NCBI GenBank assembly: GCA_964596535.1
Contig: CAZQUR010000004.1
Location: 1-64,000, forward strand
Length of the DNA stretch: 64,000 nucleotides
Origin: GCA-002779465 sp964596535
Lineage (GTDB): Bacteria > Desulfobacterota > Desulfobacteria > Desulfobacterales > UBA2156
Direction: 5' to 3'
Position numbers and translations under genes: made by a program. A model generated the notes under the pieces. It made no database searches. It saw only the letters and a program-made list of their open reading frames with translations, and had not been told where the DNA came from. Of this stretch, positions 50,325-59,340 are shown piece after piece. Within the stretch, counting starts at the first letter, position 1. Each line of letters starts with the position of its first letter.

Positions 50325-51085
50325 ACTTTGTTGTCACCGGCCTGGGGTGGATGACCGCCGTCGCCTGGGGGACGGGGAAAACCGCAGCGGCCTTTCAGCC
50401 CGTGTCCGGGTCTTTTTCGGATGCCTCGGCGCGGTTTCGCCCCGCCCCCCCTTATCCGCGGTTCAACCGCATGGACGCCGTCTCCAAGGCCGCCTTCACC
50501 ACCGTTGTTCTGGCCGCAAAAGACGCCGGTATGGACTCTTCCGAAAGGAAAAAATCCGTGGGGATCATCGCCGCCACCCGCTTCGGCTGTCTGGAAACGG
50601 ACAGCGCCTACTTTCAGGGACTTTCGTCCCGGGAAGGCGCCGGCGCCCGTCCCCACCGGTTTGCCTATACGCTCCCCTCCGCATGCATCGGGGACGCCGC
50701 CATCCATCTCGGGTTCACGGGACCGGGGTTCGTGGTCCAGGAAAAAAACGCCCTTTCCCTCAACAGCCTGCGGTTTTCTTTGGATATCCTCCACCGGAAA
50801 GAAGCCGTATCCATGGTGGTGGGGGCCTACGACACCGGAGTTTTGGCTCCCCCTGCATTCGAGGAAAAGACGCCGGCCTATGCGGTTTTTTGGGTGATTG
50901 AAAGCGCGGCTGTCCGGAAAAAAGGCTACGGAAAAATCGAGGTCCAGGAAAACGACCACGTCTATTTCCGGGAAAAACGCGTGTATGATCTGTCCGGGAT
51001 TCTCGACCGGATCCGTGTGGCGCCAAAAGGGAGCGGCACCTCCCCGCTTCCGCCACTTTCCTTTACCCAGGAGCCGATGAAATGA
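50321..51085 (+). CDS. Ketosynthase-like protein without active-site Cys (chain-length-factor type)
   Basis: A 254-residue protein carrying only the N-terminal half of the thiolase fold. It starts with NFVVTGLGWMTAVAWG and reaches the segment GFTGPGFVVQEKNALSLNSL, where a working ketosynthase has its catalytic Cys; here Asn-Ala stands instead. The two histidines of the C-terminal half are missing altogether. It cannot condense by itself and is probably a partner that shapes the cavity of the upstream ketosynthase (overlap ATGA). Genome pipelines label such proteins beta-ketoacyl synthase N-terminal-like. Confidence 0.82.
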   Translation: MNFVVTGLGWMTAVAWGTGKTAAAFQPVSGSFSDASARFRPAPPYPRFNRMDAVSKAAFTTVVLAAKDAGMDSSERKKSVGIIAATRFGCLETDSAYFQGLSSREGAGARPHRFAYTLPSACIGDAAIHLGFTGPGFVVQEKNALSLNSLRFSLDILHRKEAVSMVVGAYDTGVLAPPAFEEKTPAYAVFWVIESAAVRKKGYGKIEVQENDHVYFREKRVYDLSGILDRIRVAPKGSGTSPLPPLSFTQEPMK

Positions 51086-52350
51086 AGATGCAACTGGTCT
51101 ATCCCTACTGGCCCAAGCTCAACCGGCAGACCGAATTTCACCTGCCGCCCCATGGTCCCGTGGTCTTTGCCGCCCAGGTGCCGGAGTGGGTGACCCTCGA
51201 GTTTGTCGATGAAAACGTGGACCCCATGATCTTTGACGAAACGGTCGATCTGGCGGCCCTTTCCGTGATGCTCACATGTCAATTGCCCAGGGCCTTTGAA
51301 ATCGCCGACCAATACCGGCGAATGCAGATCCCTGTCATTATGGGAGGCATCGCCGTGAGTTTGCACGCCGGTGAAGCCGCCGGCCATGCCGACGCTGTCT
51401 TTCTTGGAGAAGCGGAAGGCCGATTCGAAAACGTTTTGGAGGATTTTCGAAACGGTCGGCTTAAAAGGCGTTACGATTATCTGCATGATCCCCCCGATAT
51501 CCGCCGGGTAGGCCCCGCGCGACGGGAAATTTTGAACCGGGATCGTTATGTGTACCGGGGGGTGCGGATGCTGGACTTGGTGCACGCCTCCAGAGGATGC
51601 CGGTTCCACTGCTTTCCCTGCTGCGTGGGATTTTTGGGCGGCCGGAGGTTCCGTCCCCGGCCCATCGACACGGTCATCGCGGAAATGGCATCCATTCCCA
51701 ACAACCGGCTGTTTCTCGTCGACAACTCCCTTGCCCAGGACCGGGAGTGGCTCATGGAACTTTTTTCGGCCATGGTGCCGTTGAAAAAAAAGTGGGTCTC
51801 CCACCCCATCCTGGACGACGATTCGGTCCTCGAGCTGGCCGCCCGGGCCGGCTGCTGGTATGTTTATCAGGCCGTCTTTGATACTTCCGAAGTGATCCGA
51901 AATCGGATCCAGCGCCTCAAAGACCACGGCATCGGCGTGGAAGGGACTATCCTTTTGGGCACGGACGACCAGAACGAAGACGCCATTTACCGGCTCGTCG
52001 ATTTTCTCTTGGAAATCGATCTCGACATGGCGGAATTCACGATCCTCACGCCCTTTCCGCATACGCCCATTCGGGCCAAGTTTCAAAAACAAGGACGGAT
52101 TCTCAGCGACGACTGGATCGAATACACATGTGACCGGGTGGTTTTTCAACCCAAAAACATGTCGGTGGAAACCCTTGAACGGATGTACCACTATGCCTGG
52201 GACACCTTTTATGAAAAGGCCCCTTGCCAGTGGAAGATGGGAGAACTCTTTCAAAAAGTCATCCGCAAAGAAATGGCCGACGGCACCTATCGCCGATTCG
52301 AGGAAAAGGTGCCCCGAACGCCCCGTTTTTTAAGAAATCAGGAATCGTAA
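51082..52350 (+). CDS. B12-binding radical SAM protein
   Basis: A 422-residue radical SAM enzyme. The N-terminal part (about 1-170) resembles a B12-binding Rossmann domain (VIMGGIAVSLHAGEA), though no clear D-x-H-x-x-G is present. The [4Fe-4S]-SAM motif is CRFHCFPC near residue 173 (C-x3-C-x2-C). The remainder is a TIM-barrel half with GTILLGTDDQNEDA. Such enzymes methylate or rearrange unactivated carbons; in lipid clusters they are suspected of chain cyclisation, methylation or cross-linking. It overlaps the truncated ketosynthase-like gene by four bases. The substrate is presumably the acyl chain of this cluster. Confidence 0.88.
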   Translation: MKMQLVYPYWPKLNRQTEFHLPPHGPVVFAAQVPEWVTLEFVDENVDPMIFDETVDLAALSVMLTCQLPRAFEIADQYRRMQIPVIMGGIAVSLHAGEAAGHADAVFLGEAEGRFENVLEDFRNGRLKRRYDYLHDPPDIRRVGPARREILNRDRYVYRGVRMLDLVHASRGCRFHCFPCCVGFLGGRRFRPRPIDTVIAEMASIPNNRLFLVDNSLAQDREWLMELFSAMVPLKKKWVSHPILDDDSVLELAARAGCWYVYQAVFDTSEVIRNRIQRLKDHGIGVEGTILLGTDDQNEDAIYRLVDFLLEIDLDMAEFTILTPFPHTPIRAKFQKQGRILSDDWIEYTCDRVVFQPKNMSVETLERMYHYAWDTFYEKAPCQWKMGELFQKVIRKEMADGTYRRFEEKVPRTPRFLRNQES

Positions 52351-52379
52351 ATTCCCTTTTGTAACAGACGTGATCCTTC

Positions 52380-53828
52380 ATGGTGAAAGCAAACGCGAAG
52401 AAAATCCTGCTGGTGCATCCCTTGGGGTATGCCGCCCACTCGGCGGGAAAAGACATTTCCCGGATCGCCAACATCATGCCGCCCTTGGGACTGGCAAGCC
52501 TGGCAGCCTATTTGGCGCAAAAGGGGGTGCAAAGCCGCCTCGTCGACTGCTTTGCCCGACCCGGTGCCGGCCGACGGATCCGGGATTTTCTGATCAGCGA
52601 AAAACCGGCGGGGATCGGGATCTCCTGTACCACGTCCGGGTTTCTGGACGGCATACGCATCGCCCGGATGGCCAAGGCGACCCTTCCCGGCATAAAAACC
52701 GTCTTCGGGGGCCCCCATGTCTCCGCCCTCAAAGAAAAAACCCTGGCGGAGTGTCCCGAGGTCGATTTCATCGTGACGGGGGAAGGGGAGGAGAGCCTTG
52801 CCGAGATCATCGAGAACGGATATGAAGGATCCCGGGAGATACGGGGGATCGCCTTTCGGGAAACCCCGGAAGCAATCCGGTGGACCGGCCCCCGGACCGG
52901 CCTGGACCTGGATACGCTCCCCTTTCCGGCCTATGAAAAGCTCGACGGGTTTCCCGAGGGTTATCGACTTCCCATCTTCAATTATCCCCGATCCCCCCAT
53001 ACGAGCTGCATCTCCAGCCGGGGGTGTCCTTACGGGTGCAGCTACTGCGACCGTTCCGTCTTCGGATCCGGTTTCCGGTTCAACAGCGCCGAATATCTTT
53101 ATGCCCACTTGAGGTATCTGAAAGACCGGTTCGGCATCCGGCATGTGAATTTTTACGATGACCTGTTCACCTTCCACCGCCGGCGGGTGAAAAAATTCAC
53201 CCGGATGATGATCGACCGCCCGTTGAACATGACCTTCAACTGCGCCGTGCGCGCCGAACACATCGATTCCGATCTGTTGAGACAGATGCGGGCCGCAGGG
53301 TGCTGGATGATCAGCCTGGGAATTGAAACCGGGGATCCCGCCTTGTTATCCCGGCACCGCCGCCATGCGGACTCGGCGTGCATCGCCGAGGCCGTGCACC
53401 GGATCAAGGCCGCCGGCATCCGGGCCAAGGGGCTTCTGATGATGGGGCTTCCCGGGGAGACGGAAGAAAGCATCCAGATGAGCATGGATTTTGTCTTTTC
53501 GCTCCCCCTCGATGATTTCAACCTCACCAAGTTCACCCCCTTTCCCGGCGCTCCCTTGTATGACCGGATCCGCGAACAGGGACGTTTTGAAGAAGACTGG
53601 GAAAAGATGGATTGCATGCATTTTGTCTTCATCCCCAAGGGAATGACCCGGGAGGTCCTGGAAAAACGATTTCAGACTTTTTATAAAAGACATTTCCTGC
53701 GCCCCCGCACCCTCACGGGATACGCGGGCATGCTGTGGCACTCTCCGGAAAGCTGGGCGCGCTTTATCCGGCACCTGCCCGATTTCATCCGGTTTGCAAA
53801 GACAAACGAACGCCTGGGAGGATCCTGA
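52380..53828 (+). CDS. B12-binding radical SAM protein
   Basis: A 482-residue class B-type radical SAM protein. A B12-binding domain comes first (PPLGLASLAAYLA; GISCTTSGFLDG; VFGGPHVSAL; VDFIVTGEGEESLAEI), then the radical SAM core with SSRGCPYGCSYCDRS near residue 213 (C-x3-C-x2-C) and SLGIETGDPALLSRHRR. The C-terminal part (GMTREVLEKRFQTFYKRHFLRP) is typical of the family found with hopanoid and lipid genes. It lies 29 bp after the other radical SAM gene, so two distinct radical reactions on the product are likely. The start ATG lacks a strong Shine-Dalgarno. Confidence 0.9.
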   Translation: MVKANAKKILLVHPLGYAAHSAGKDISRIANIMPPLGLASLAAYLAQKGVQSRLVDCFARPGAGRRIRDFLISEKPAGIGISCTTSGFLDGIRIARMAKATLPGIKTVFGGPHVSALKEKTLAECPEVDFIVTGEGEESLAEIIENGYEGSREIRGIAFRETPEAIRWTGPRTGLDLDTLPFPAYEKLDGFPEGYRLPIFNYPRSPHTSCISSRGCPYGCSYCDRSVFGSGFRFNSAEYLYAHLRYLKDRFGIRHVNFYDDLFTFHRRRVKKFTRMMIDRPLNMTFNCAVRAEHIDSDLLRQMRAAGCWMISLGIETGDPALLSRHRRHADSACIAEAVHRIKAAGIRAKGLLMMGLPGETEESIQMSMDFVFSLPLDDFNLTKFTPFPGAPLYDRIREQGRFEEDWEKMDCMHFVFIPKGMTREVLEKRFQTFYKRHFLRPRTLTGYAGMLWHSPESWARFIRHLPDFIRFAKTNERLGGS

Positions 53829-53829
53829 T

Positions 53830-54996
53830 ATTTTTCCGGAAAAGACGAAAATCCTGGCCGTGATTCCGGTCTACAACCACGCCCGCACCGTAGCCGGTGT
53901 GGCCCGGAAAACACGCGCGGTCATCCCCCGGGTGCTGGTGGTGGACGACGGCAGCACCGACGCGGGGGCCGCGGTCCTTTCCGAGGTCGATGTCCCCGTC
54001 CTCCGACACCCCGAAAACCGCGGAAAGGGCGCCGCGATTTTGACGGCGGCACGCCGGGCACGGGACATGGGCATGACCCACATGATCACCCTGGACGCCG
54101 ACGGACAGCACGATCCCGCCGATATCCCTGCCTTCCTTGACGCCATTCAAAAGGATCCCGAATCCATATTCGTGGGGAACCGGCGGATCTTCCCCGCCGG
54201 AACCCCTTTCTTGTCCCGGTTCGGAAAGCATTTCTCCAATTTCTGGTTCCGCGTGCAGACCGGCCGGAAGGTCAAAGATACCCAGTGCGGCTTCCGGGCA
54301 TATCCGCTCTTTCTCTTCGAGGCGTTATCGCTCACCCAGAGCCGATACGCCTTCGAAGTGGAAATCCTTGTCAAGGCGGCTTGGGCGGGCATCCCCCTGA
54401 AGGATCTTGATATATCCGTGTTCTACCCGTCCAAAAGTCAGCGGGTCTCCCATTTCCGGCCCATCATGGACAATCTGCGCATCTCTATTTTGAACACCCG
54501 GTTGACTTTCCGCTCCTTTATACCGTGGCCCCATCGACAAATCCTCAAGCCGGAAGACCCGCGGTTGCGAATCACCCCCCTGCACCCCATCCGGTCTTTA
54601 AGAATCCTTTTGAAACAGAATTTAACCCCTGGAAAAGCCGCCCTCTCCAGCGCCATGGGCGTCTTTTTGGGAACCCTTCCGGCCATCGGCTTTCATACCC
54701 TGTCGATCCTTGCCGCCTCCGGGTATTTCCGGTTGAACCGCCTGGCGGCCTTGGCCGCCGGCCAGCTTTGCATGCCCCCTTTTGTCCCGGCCCTTTGCAT
54801 TGAAGCGGGGTATTACCTGCGCCACGGCCGGTTCCTAACCGAAATCTCCACGGAAACCCTGGGATACCAGGGATGGGAACGCCTCCTCGAATGGGGCATC
54901 GGATCCCTGGTGGTGGCGCCGATTTTATCCACCGTCGTCGGCGGGGTGACGTATTTCGCCGCCCTGGGGATCACGGGCCGCTTTCATGAAAAATGA
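53830..54996 (+). CDS. Family 2 glycosyltransferase with DUF2062 domain
   Basis: A roughly 388-residue protein. The GT2 domain (LAVIPVYNHARTV; VLVVDDGSTD; LDADGQHDP; TQCGFRAYP) transfers a sugar from a nucleotide or polyprenyl donor; the C-terminal DUF2062 part has membrane helices (FLGTLPAIGFHTLSIL; GWERLLEWGIGSLVVAPIL). Like other polyene-cluster glycosyltransferases it probably decorates the lipid headgroup at the inner membrane. The start is odd: GGGAGG at 53816-53821 faces an in-frame ATT at 53830, giving MFPEKTKILAVIPVYN. The nearest ordinary start is TTG 53794, inside the previous gene and without a ribosome binding site. Confidence 0.85.
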   Translation: MFPEKTKILAVIPVYNHARTVAGVARKTRAVIPRVLVVDDGSTDAGAAVLSEVDVPVLRHPENRGKGAAILTAARRARDMGMTHMITLDADGQHDPADIPAFLDAIQKDPESIFVGNRRIFPAGTPFLSRFGKHFSNFWFRVQTGRKVKDTQCGFRAYPLFLFEALSLTQSRYAFEVEILVKAAWAGIPLKDLDISVFYPSKSQRVSHFRPIMDNLRISILNTRLTFRSFIPWPHRQILKPEDPRLRITPLHPIRSLRILLKQNLTPGKAALSSAMGVFLGTLPAIGFHTLSILAASGYFRLNRLAALAAGQLCMPPFVPALCIEAGYYLRHGRFLTEISTETLGYQGWERLLEWGIGSLVVAPILSTVVGGVTYFAALGITGRFHEK

Positions 54997-55918
54997 TGCC
55001 CGCACCCGTTCCGCCCGTCGATTGAAACGCTGGACATCCCGGAGCATTGGTTCACGGTTTCAGCATCGGATCTTTTACGCCCTGATTCGGGCGGGGGGCA
55101 TCCATCTGGCCTACCCCCTCCTTTACGCCGTCGTCTTTTATTATATGACGTGCAGGCCGTCGATCCGGCAAAAGACGGCCTTTTACCTGGAAAAACGCTT
55201 TCCGCAAAAAAGCGCGGCAGAACGCTTTGCGGACAGCTGTCGGATCAGCATAACTCTGGGAAAGGTCCTCATCGAACGGGCCAAAGCCGGTATCCGGGGG
55301 CCGGAGACCCTTACGCTTTCTTTTCCCGCCAAAGCGCGCCTCTTCCGCCTCCTGGAAGAAAACCGGGGACTCATCCTGATGAACGCCCACGTGGGGGGGT
55401 GGCAGGTGATTCTGCCGGCGTTGCCCTCTCTGGGACGCCCCGTGAAAATGCTCATCGAACGGGATGCACAGGATGTGGATCTGCATTATTACGAACACGC
55501 CCGTCGCCCCCGGCCGTTCACCGCCATCGACCCCAGAGGATTCCTGGGGGGGAGTCTCGAAATGATAGGCGCCCTGGAACGGGGGGAAATCCTGTGCGTG
55601 ATGGGGGACCGGGTATTCGGCAGCGATAAAAACGTCGTCCATGTCCCCTTTTTAGGCAAAAGGGCGGTTTTCCCCTTCAGTGCCTTTAAAATCGCGTCCG
55701 TTTCGGGTGCCCCCGTCGCGGTCTTTTTTTCCCACAGGATCGGGCGGGACCGCTACGGCATCGAGATCCCGGACGTGATCCGGGTCCCCGCCGGCCTCGG
55801 GCGATCCCCCCATGCCTTTGAGCCGTATGTTCATCGTTTCGTGGCCGCCCTGGGCGCCTATACCCGGGAGCATCCCTATCAATTTTTCAACTTCTATGAT
55901 ATGTGGGCGAAATCTTAG
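54986..55918 (+). CDS. LpxL/HtrB-type lysophospholipid acyltransferase
   Basis: A 310-residue inner-membrane acyltransferase of the lipid A late-acyltransferase fold. A hydrophobic N-terminal helix (LAYPLLYAVVFYYM) precedes NAHVGGWQVILPAL, the counterpart of the H-x4-E/D catalytic box, and MGDRVFGSDKNVVHVPFLGK, which matches the conserved acceptor-site block. It should move an acyl chain from ACP to a glycosylated or lipid acceptor. It overlaps the glycosyltransferase gene by 11 bp, suggesting sequential sugar and acyl transfer. Similar genes are a fixed part of aryl-polyene clusters. Confidence 0.88.
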   Translation: MKNDARTRSARRLKRWTSRSIGSRFQHRIFYALIRAGGIHLAYPLLYAVVFYYMTCRPSIRQKTAFYLEKRFPQKSAAERFADSCRISITLGKVLIERAKAGIRGPETLTLSFPAKARLFRLLEENRGLILMNAHVGGWQVILPALPSLGRPVKMLIERDAQDVDLHYYEHARRPRPFTAIDPRGFLGGSLEMIGALERGEILCVMGDRVFGSDKNVVHVPFLGKRAVFPFSAFKIASVSGAPVAVFFSHRIGRDRYGIEIPDVIRVPAGLGRSPHAFEPYVHRFVAALGAYTREHPYQFFNFYDMWAKS

Positions 55919-55937
55919 AACCTTGCATCCGATACCC

Positions 55938-56192
55938 ATGGATATCAAAACCAAACTCAAAACCATCATCGTTGAAGAATTGAATTTCGAGGACTTGACA
56001 CCCGCCGAGATTCCCAACGACATCCCCCTTTTCGGTGACGGTCTGGGGCTCGATTCCCTCGATGCCGTGGAACTTGTGGTGCAGATCCAAAAGTACTTCG
56101 GCGTGCAAATCAAAAACATGGAGGAAGGCCGCACAGCCTTTCAGTCCGTCAACGCCCTTGCGGCATTCATCGCGGAGCGACTCCCGGAATGA
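55938..56192 (+). CDS. Acyl carrier protein
   Basis: An 84-residue carrier. DGLGLDSLDAVELVVQI presents the phosphopantetheine Ser. It starts at ATG 55938 (MDIKTKLKTIIVEEL, normal for ApeE/F-like ACPs), although the frame is open upstream inside the acyltransferase gene, and its stop overlaps the next ketosynthase start by four bases. It is clearly diverged from the ACP at 43772-44035, so the two carriers probably serve different ketosynthases. Confidence 0.93.
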   Translation: MDIKTKLKTIIVEELNFEDLTPAEIPNDIPLFGDGLGLDSLDAVELVVQIQKYFGVQIKNMEEGRTAFQSVNALAAFIAERLPE

Positions 56193-57391
56193 ATGCCCCG
56201 GTGCCTGTGGCCGTTACCGGTATGGGGTGTATCTGCGCCGCGGGAAAAGATTTTCCCGCCTGCGTGCAAACCCTTTTCTCCAAAGATCCGGATCCGAAAC
56301 CACCGTCCCGCTTCACCGCCCGGCACCCGGAAACCCATCCGGTTTTCGAGATCGAGGCATCGACCCTCACCGATCTTCACTCCAAGGAAGATCTTTCCGT
56401 CACCGCCGCCCTCGCCGTCGCCGCCGCCCGGCAGGCTCTGGAAGACGCCGGATGGGATCCGGAAGCCTTGAGCCGGGTGCGCACAGGGGTGTGCATGGGC
56501 ACCACCGTGGGATGCACCCTGAACGACGAGGCGTTTTACCGCACCTATCGCTCCGGGACGCTGCCGGACCTGTTTCCCGTCCGGCGCTTCCTTTCGAGCA
56601 ACCCGGCGGAAGCCGTCGCAAGAACCTTCGATCTTTCCGGACCCTGCCTCACCCTTTCCAATGCCTGCTGCTCCGGCGCGGATGCCATCGGCATCGCCAT
56701 GTCATGGATCCGCCGGGGGATTTGCGACGTGGCGATTGCCGGAGGCGCCGACGAATTGTCCCGAGTGACCTACAACGGGTTCATCGCGCTGATGATTACC
56801 GATACCCGTCCCTGCCGGCCGTTTGACCGGGATCGAAACGGATTGAACCTGGGGGAAGGCGCCGCCGTGATGATCCTGGAACCGGAAGCCTCCCGGCGGG
56901 TTCGGAAACGGGCGCCCCGGGCCTTTGTCCTGGGGTATGGATCGGCCGCCGACGGGTACCATCTGACGGCGCCGGACCCCGACGGCGCCGGACTCCGGCG
57001 CGCCGCGGGCCATGCCTTGTCCGCGGATGGAAAGACCCTTTCCCGTATCGCTTTCGTGGCGGCCCACGGGACCGGAACAAAAGACAATGACGCCGTCGAA
57101 GCCCGCGTCCTCGACGCCCTGCTCCCGGGAATCCCCTTCTTTTCCACCAAGGGGCACACCGGTCACACGCTGGGGGCCGCCGGGGCGATCCAGGCCGTAC
57201 TGGCGGCCGCCTGCCTCAATAGAAGAACGATTCCCGGAAGCGCCGGTTTTTCCACCCCCGATCCCCAACTCCCGGCACACCCCACGCGTTATCCCCGGAC
57301 GATCCGCGGCGATCTGGCCCTTTCCGAGTCCCTCGGATTCGGGGGCGCCAACGCGGTGTTGCTCCTGGAACGCGGAGAGGATTCCTCTTGA
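56189..57391 (+). CDS. Beta-ketoacyl-ACP synthase (ApeO-like), catalytic Cys present
   Basis: A 400-residue condensing enzyme. Catalytic C160 in LSNACCSGADA, His in AAHGTGTKDND and His in TGHTLGAAGA are all present, and SLGFGGANAVLLL ends the fold. It resembles the elongating ketosynthase ApeO of aryl-polyene systems. The gene overlaps the ACP gene before it and, by TTGA, the Cys-less ketosynthase-like gene after it, the arrangement expected for a KS/CLF heterodimer served by the ACP at 55938-56192. Confidence 0.93.
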   Translation: MNAPVPVAVTGMGCICAAGKDFPACVQTLFSKDPDPKPPSRFTARHPETHPVFEIEASTLTDLHSKEDLSVTAALAVAAARQALEDAGWDPEALSRVRTGVCMGTTVGCTLNDEAFYRTYRSGTLPDLFPVRRFLSSNPAEAVARTFDLSGPCLTLSNACCSGADAIGIAMSWIRRGICDVAIAGGADELSRVTYNGFIALMITDTRPCRPFDRDRNGLNLGEGAAVMILEPEASRRVRKRAPRAFVLGYGSAADGYHLTAPDPDGAGLRRAAGHALSADGKTLSRIAFVAAHGTGTKDNDAVEARVLDALLPGIPFFSTKGHTGHTLGAAGAIQAVLAAACLNRRTIPGSAGFSTPDPQLPAHPTRYPRTIRGDLALSESLGFGGANAVLLLERGEDSS

Positions 57392-58500
57392 AAGCCATCA
57401 TCCGGGGAATCGGTGTTGTGGGGGGATTCGGCACCGGGATTTCGACCCTGGAAAAGATCCTTGTGGATCATGGACCCTACATCGAATCCTTTGCCGTTCC
57501 GGACTGTCAGCCTTTGGGCGGAGAACCTTACGTCCCCGTCAATACCCGGAATTTGAAAGAACGGTTGCCCGCGCGATCCCTCAGGCGAATGGATCATCTT
57601 TCCCGGATGGCCCTTCTTGCCGCCGCCCTGGCCCTGGAAGACGCGGCGGATCCCGGGGAAAACGCCGACACCGGTGTCGTGGTGGCCAGCGGATACGGCG
57701 CCGTCCGTACCACATTTGCATTTTTGGATACGGTCCTGGAAGCAGGGGATGCCGGTGCCTCTCCCACCCTTTTTTCCAACTCGGTGCTCAACGCCCCCGC
57801 CGCGTACATCTCCATGCATCTGGGGGCGAGGGGCCCCAATCTCACGGTGAGCCGATTTGAAATGTCCTTTTCGGATGCCCTTTCCATTGCCGTGCAATGG
57901 CTGGAAGAAGGGCGCGCCCCTTCGGTCCTGGTGGGAGGGGTGGATGAATGGTGTCCGGTTTTGGGCCACTGCCATCATCGTTTTTCTAAATCCCGGGACG
58001 CGGCGGCCTTTTTGAGCCCTTTCGGCGCCGGCCGGGAGCGTGTCCGGATCGCCGAAGGGTCGGTTTTTTTCCTGTTGTCCCCGGAAAAGGAACCCGCATC
58101 GGGATACGGTGTCGTGGAATCCGTTGAAAGCGGACGTTTGCCCCGGGACACACCGACCTTCCCGAAAAACGCCGTGATTCTCACCGGGATCGACAGCCAC
58201 CGGGATTCGGCCCGGCAGCCCCTTCCCGAGGATCGCAGGGTCGTGGACTACACCGGCTATTACGGGACATTGCCTGTGGGGACGGGATTTGATATGGCCA
58301 TTGCAAGCGTGATCGTGCGGCGGGGACGCCTCTTTTCTGCACCGGATTCCACCGGAAGCGAAACGGTCGTCGATGGGTTCCAAACCGAAAAAACGCCGAA
58401 AATCCGAAGGGCGTGCTGCTTGAACATCACCCCCTCCGGCGCCTACGGCCTCATCACCCTCGCCTCAGGCCCGGATTTTTCGGAAAACAGCAAATTTTAA
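57388..58500 (+). CDS. Ketosynthase-like chain-length factor (ApeC type), Cys missing
   Basis: A 370-residue thiolase-fold protein starting at TTG in overlap with the upstream ketosynthase (GGAGAGG in front). At the nucleophile position the sequence reads TVSRFEMSFSDAL, with Glu in place of Cys, and neither H-G-T-G-T nor G-H-x-x-G-A-A is found in the C-terminal half, so it cannot condense. Full length and adjacency point to a chain-length factor for the ketosynthase at 56189-57391, as reported for ApeC with ApeO. Glu/Gln at the Cys position can favour malonyl decarboxylation in related CLFs, an established property that may or may not apply. Confidence 0.85.
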   Translation: MKAIIRGIGVVGGFGTGISTLEKILVDHGPYIESFAVPDCQPLGGEPYVPVNTRNLKERLPARSLRRMDHLSRMALLAAALALEDAADPGENADTGVVVASGYGAVRTTFAFLDTVLEAGDAGASPTLFSNSVLNAPAAYISMHLGARGPNLTVSRFEMSFSDALSIAVQWLEEGRAPSVLVGGVDEWCPVLGHCHHRFSKSRDAAAFLSPFGAGRERVRIAEGSVFFLLSPEKEPASGYGVVESVESGRLPRDTPTFPKNAVILTGIDSHRDSARQPLPEDRRVVDYTGYYGTLPVGTGFDMAIASVIVRRGRLFSAPDSTGSETVVDGFQTEKTPKIRRACCLNITPSGAYGLITLASGPDFSENSKF

Positions 58501-58537
58501 GGATCACCTTTTAAGCAGGAAACGTTAGGATCAAAAT

Positions 58538-59314
58538 ATGGGTTTCAGCATCAGCGGTTACGTGGGCAGGCAGACGCTTCGCTCCGGAAATCACCTGCTC
58601 GAACTGGCGGCGTTCGGATACCGCATCGCCGGTGGTTTTTTCAGGCAAAGGCCCGGAGACAAAAAGGCGTTCCGGCGATGCCTCCTCGAAGAAGTCTTTT
58701 TTTCCTGTATTGAAGCCTTGAGAATCGTAGTCCCGGCCGCCCTTCTGATCGGCGCCGCCTTGATGCTTTATCTGAGTCGGGTATCGGAACAGTTTTTCCT
58801 GGGAAAAGCGATCCTCTTTGTGATCGTCCGGGAGGTCGGTCCCGCCCTCACCGCCCTGTTGGTCATCCTCCGCTCTTCCCCGACGCTGACCGGCGAAATC
58901 CTTTGCATGCGCGTCTGCGAGGCGGGCGGCAATCCCTCCGCTCCGAGCCCAGTCGACTGGCAAACGGTCTGCAGCCCCCGGATTTTCGGCCTGATCCTTT
59001 CCCTCCTGTTGCTCTTTATCGTCTTTGACGTGGTCGCCATTTTCGGAGGATTCGCCGCCGTGTGGATCGGATCCGATATTCTGCTGGGCGACCTTCCGGC
59101 CCAAATCGGAAAAGCCCTGGTCCTCACCGATATCGCGGTCCCCGCAGCGAAGGCGTTTTTTTTCGGTACGCTCATCGGCGTGACCAGCCTGTTCTACGGG
59201 TTCAAACGCCAGCCCGAAATGTTCGCCGTTCCCCGTGCCGCCTCCCGGGCAGCCATGGAAAGTTTCTTCTACTGCCTGGTGGCCAACATCGGCATCTCGG
59301 CAGCCTTTTATTGA
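58538..59314 (+). CDS. MlaE-family ABC transporter permease
   Basis: A 258-residue inner-membrane protein. About five hydrophobic helices and FVIVREVGPALTALLVILRSSPTLTGEI identify the MlaE/YrbE permease family, whose EVGPxLTALLxAGR motif is recognisable although altered at its end. Such permeases move lipids between inner and outer membranes with an MlaD substrate-binding ring and an MlaF ATPase. MlaD follows 26 bp downstream but no ATPase gene lies in the window. Location at the end of the acyl-lipid cluster suggests transport of its product or retrograde lipid movement. Confidence 0.88.
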   Translation: MGFSISGYVGRQTLRSGNHLLELAAFGYRIAGGFFRQRPGDKKAFRRCLLEEVFFSCIEALRIVVPAALLIGAALMLYLSRVSEQFFLGKAILFVIVREVGPALTALLVILRSSPTLTGEILCMRVCEAGGNPSAPSPVDWQTVCSPRIFGLILSLLLLFIVFDVVAIFGGFAAVWIGSDILLGDLPAQIGKALVLTDIAVPAAKAFFFGTLIGVTSLFYGFKRQPEMFAVPRAASRAAMESFFYCLVANIGISAAFY

Positions 59315-59340
59315 TTCGCTTTTAAGGGCAACGGAGAGTT

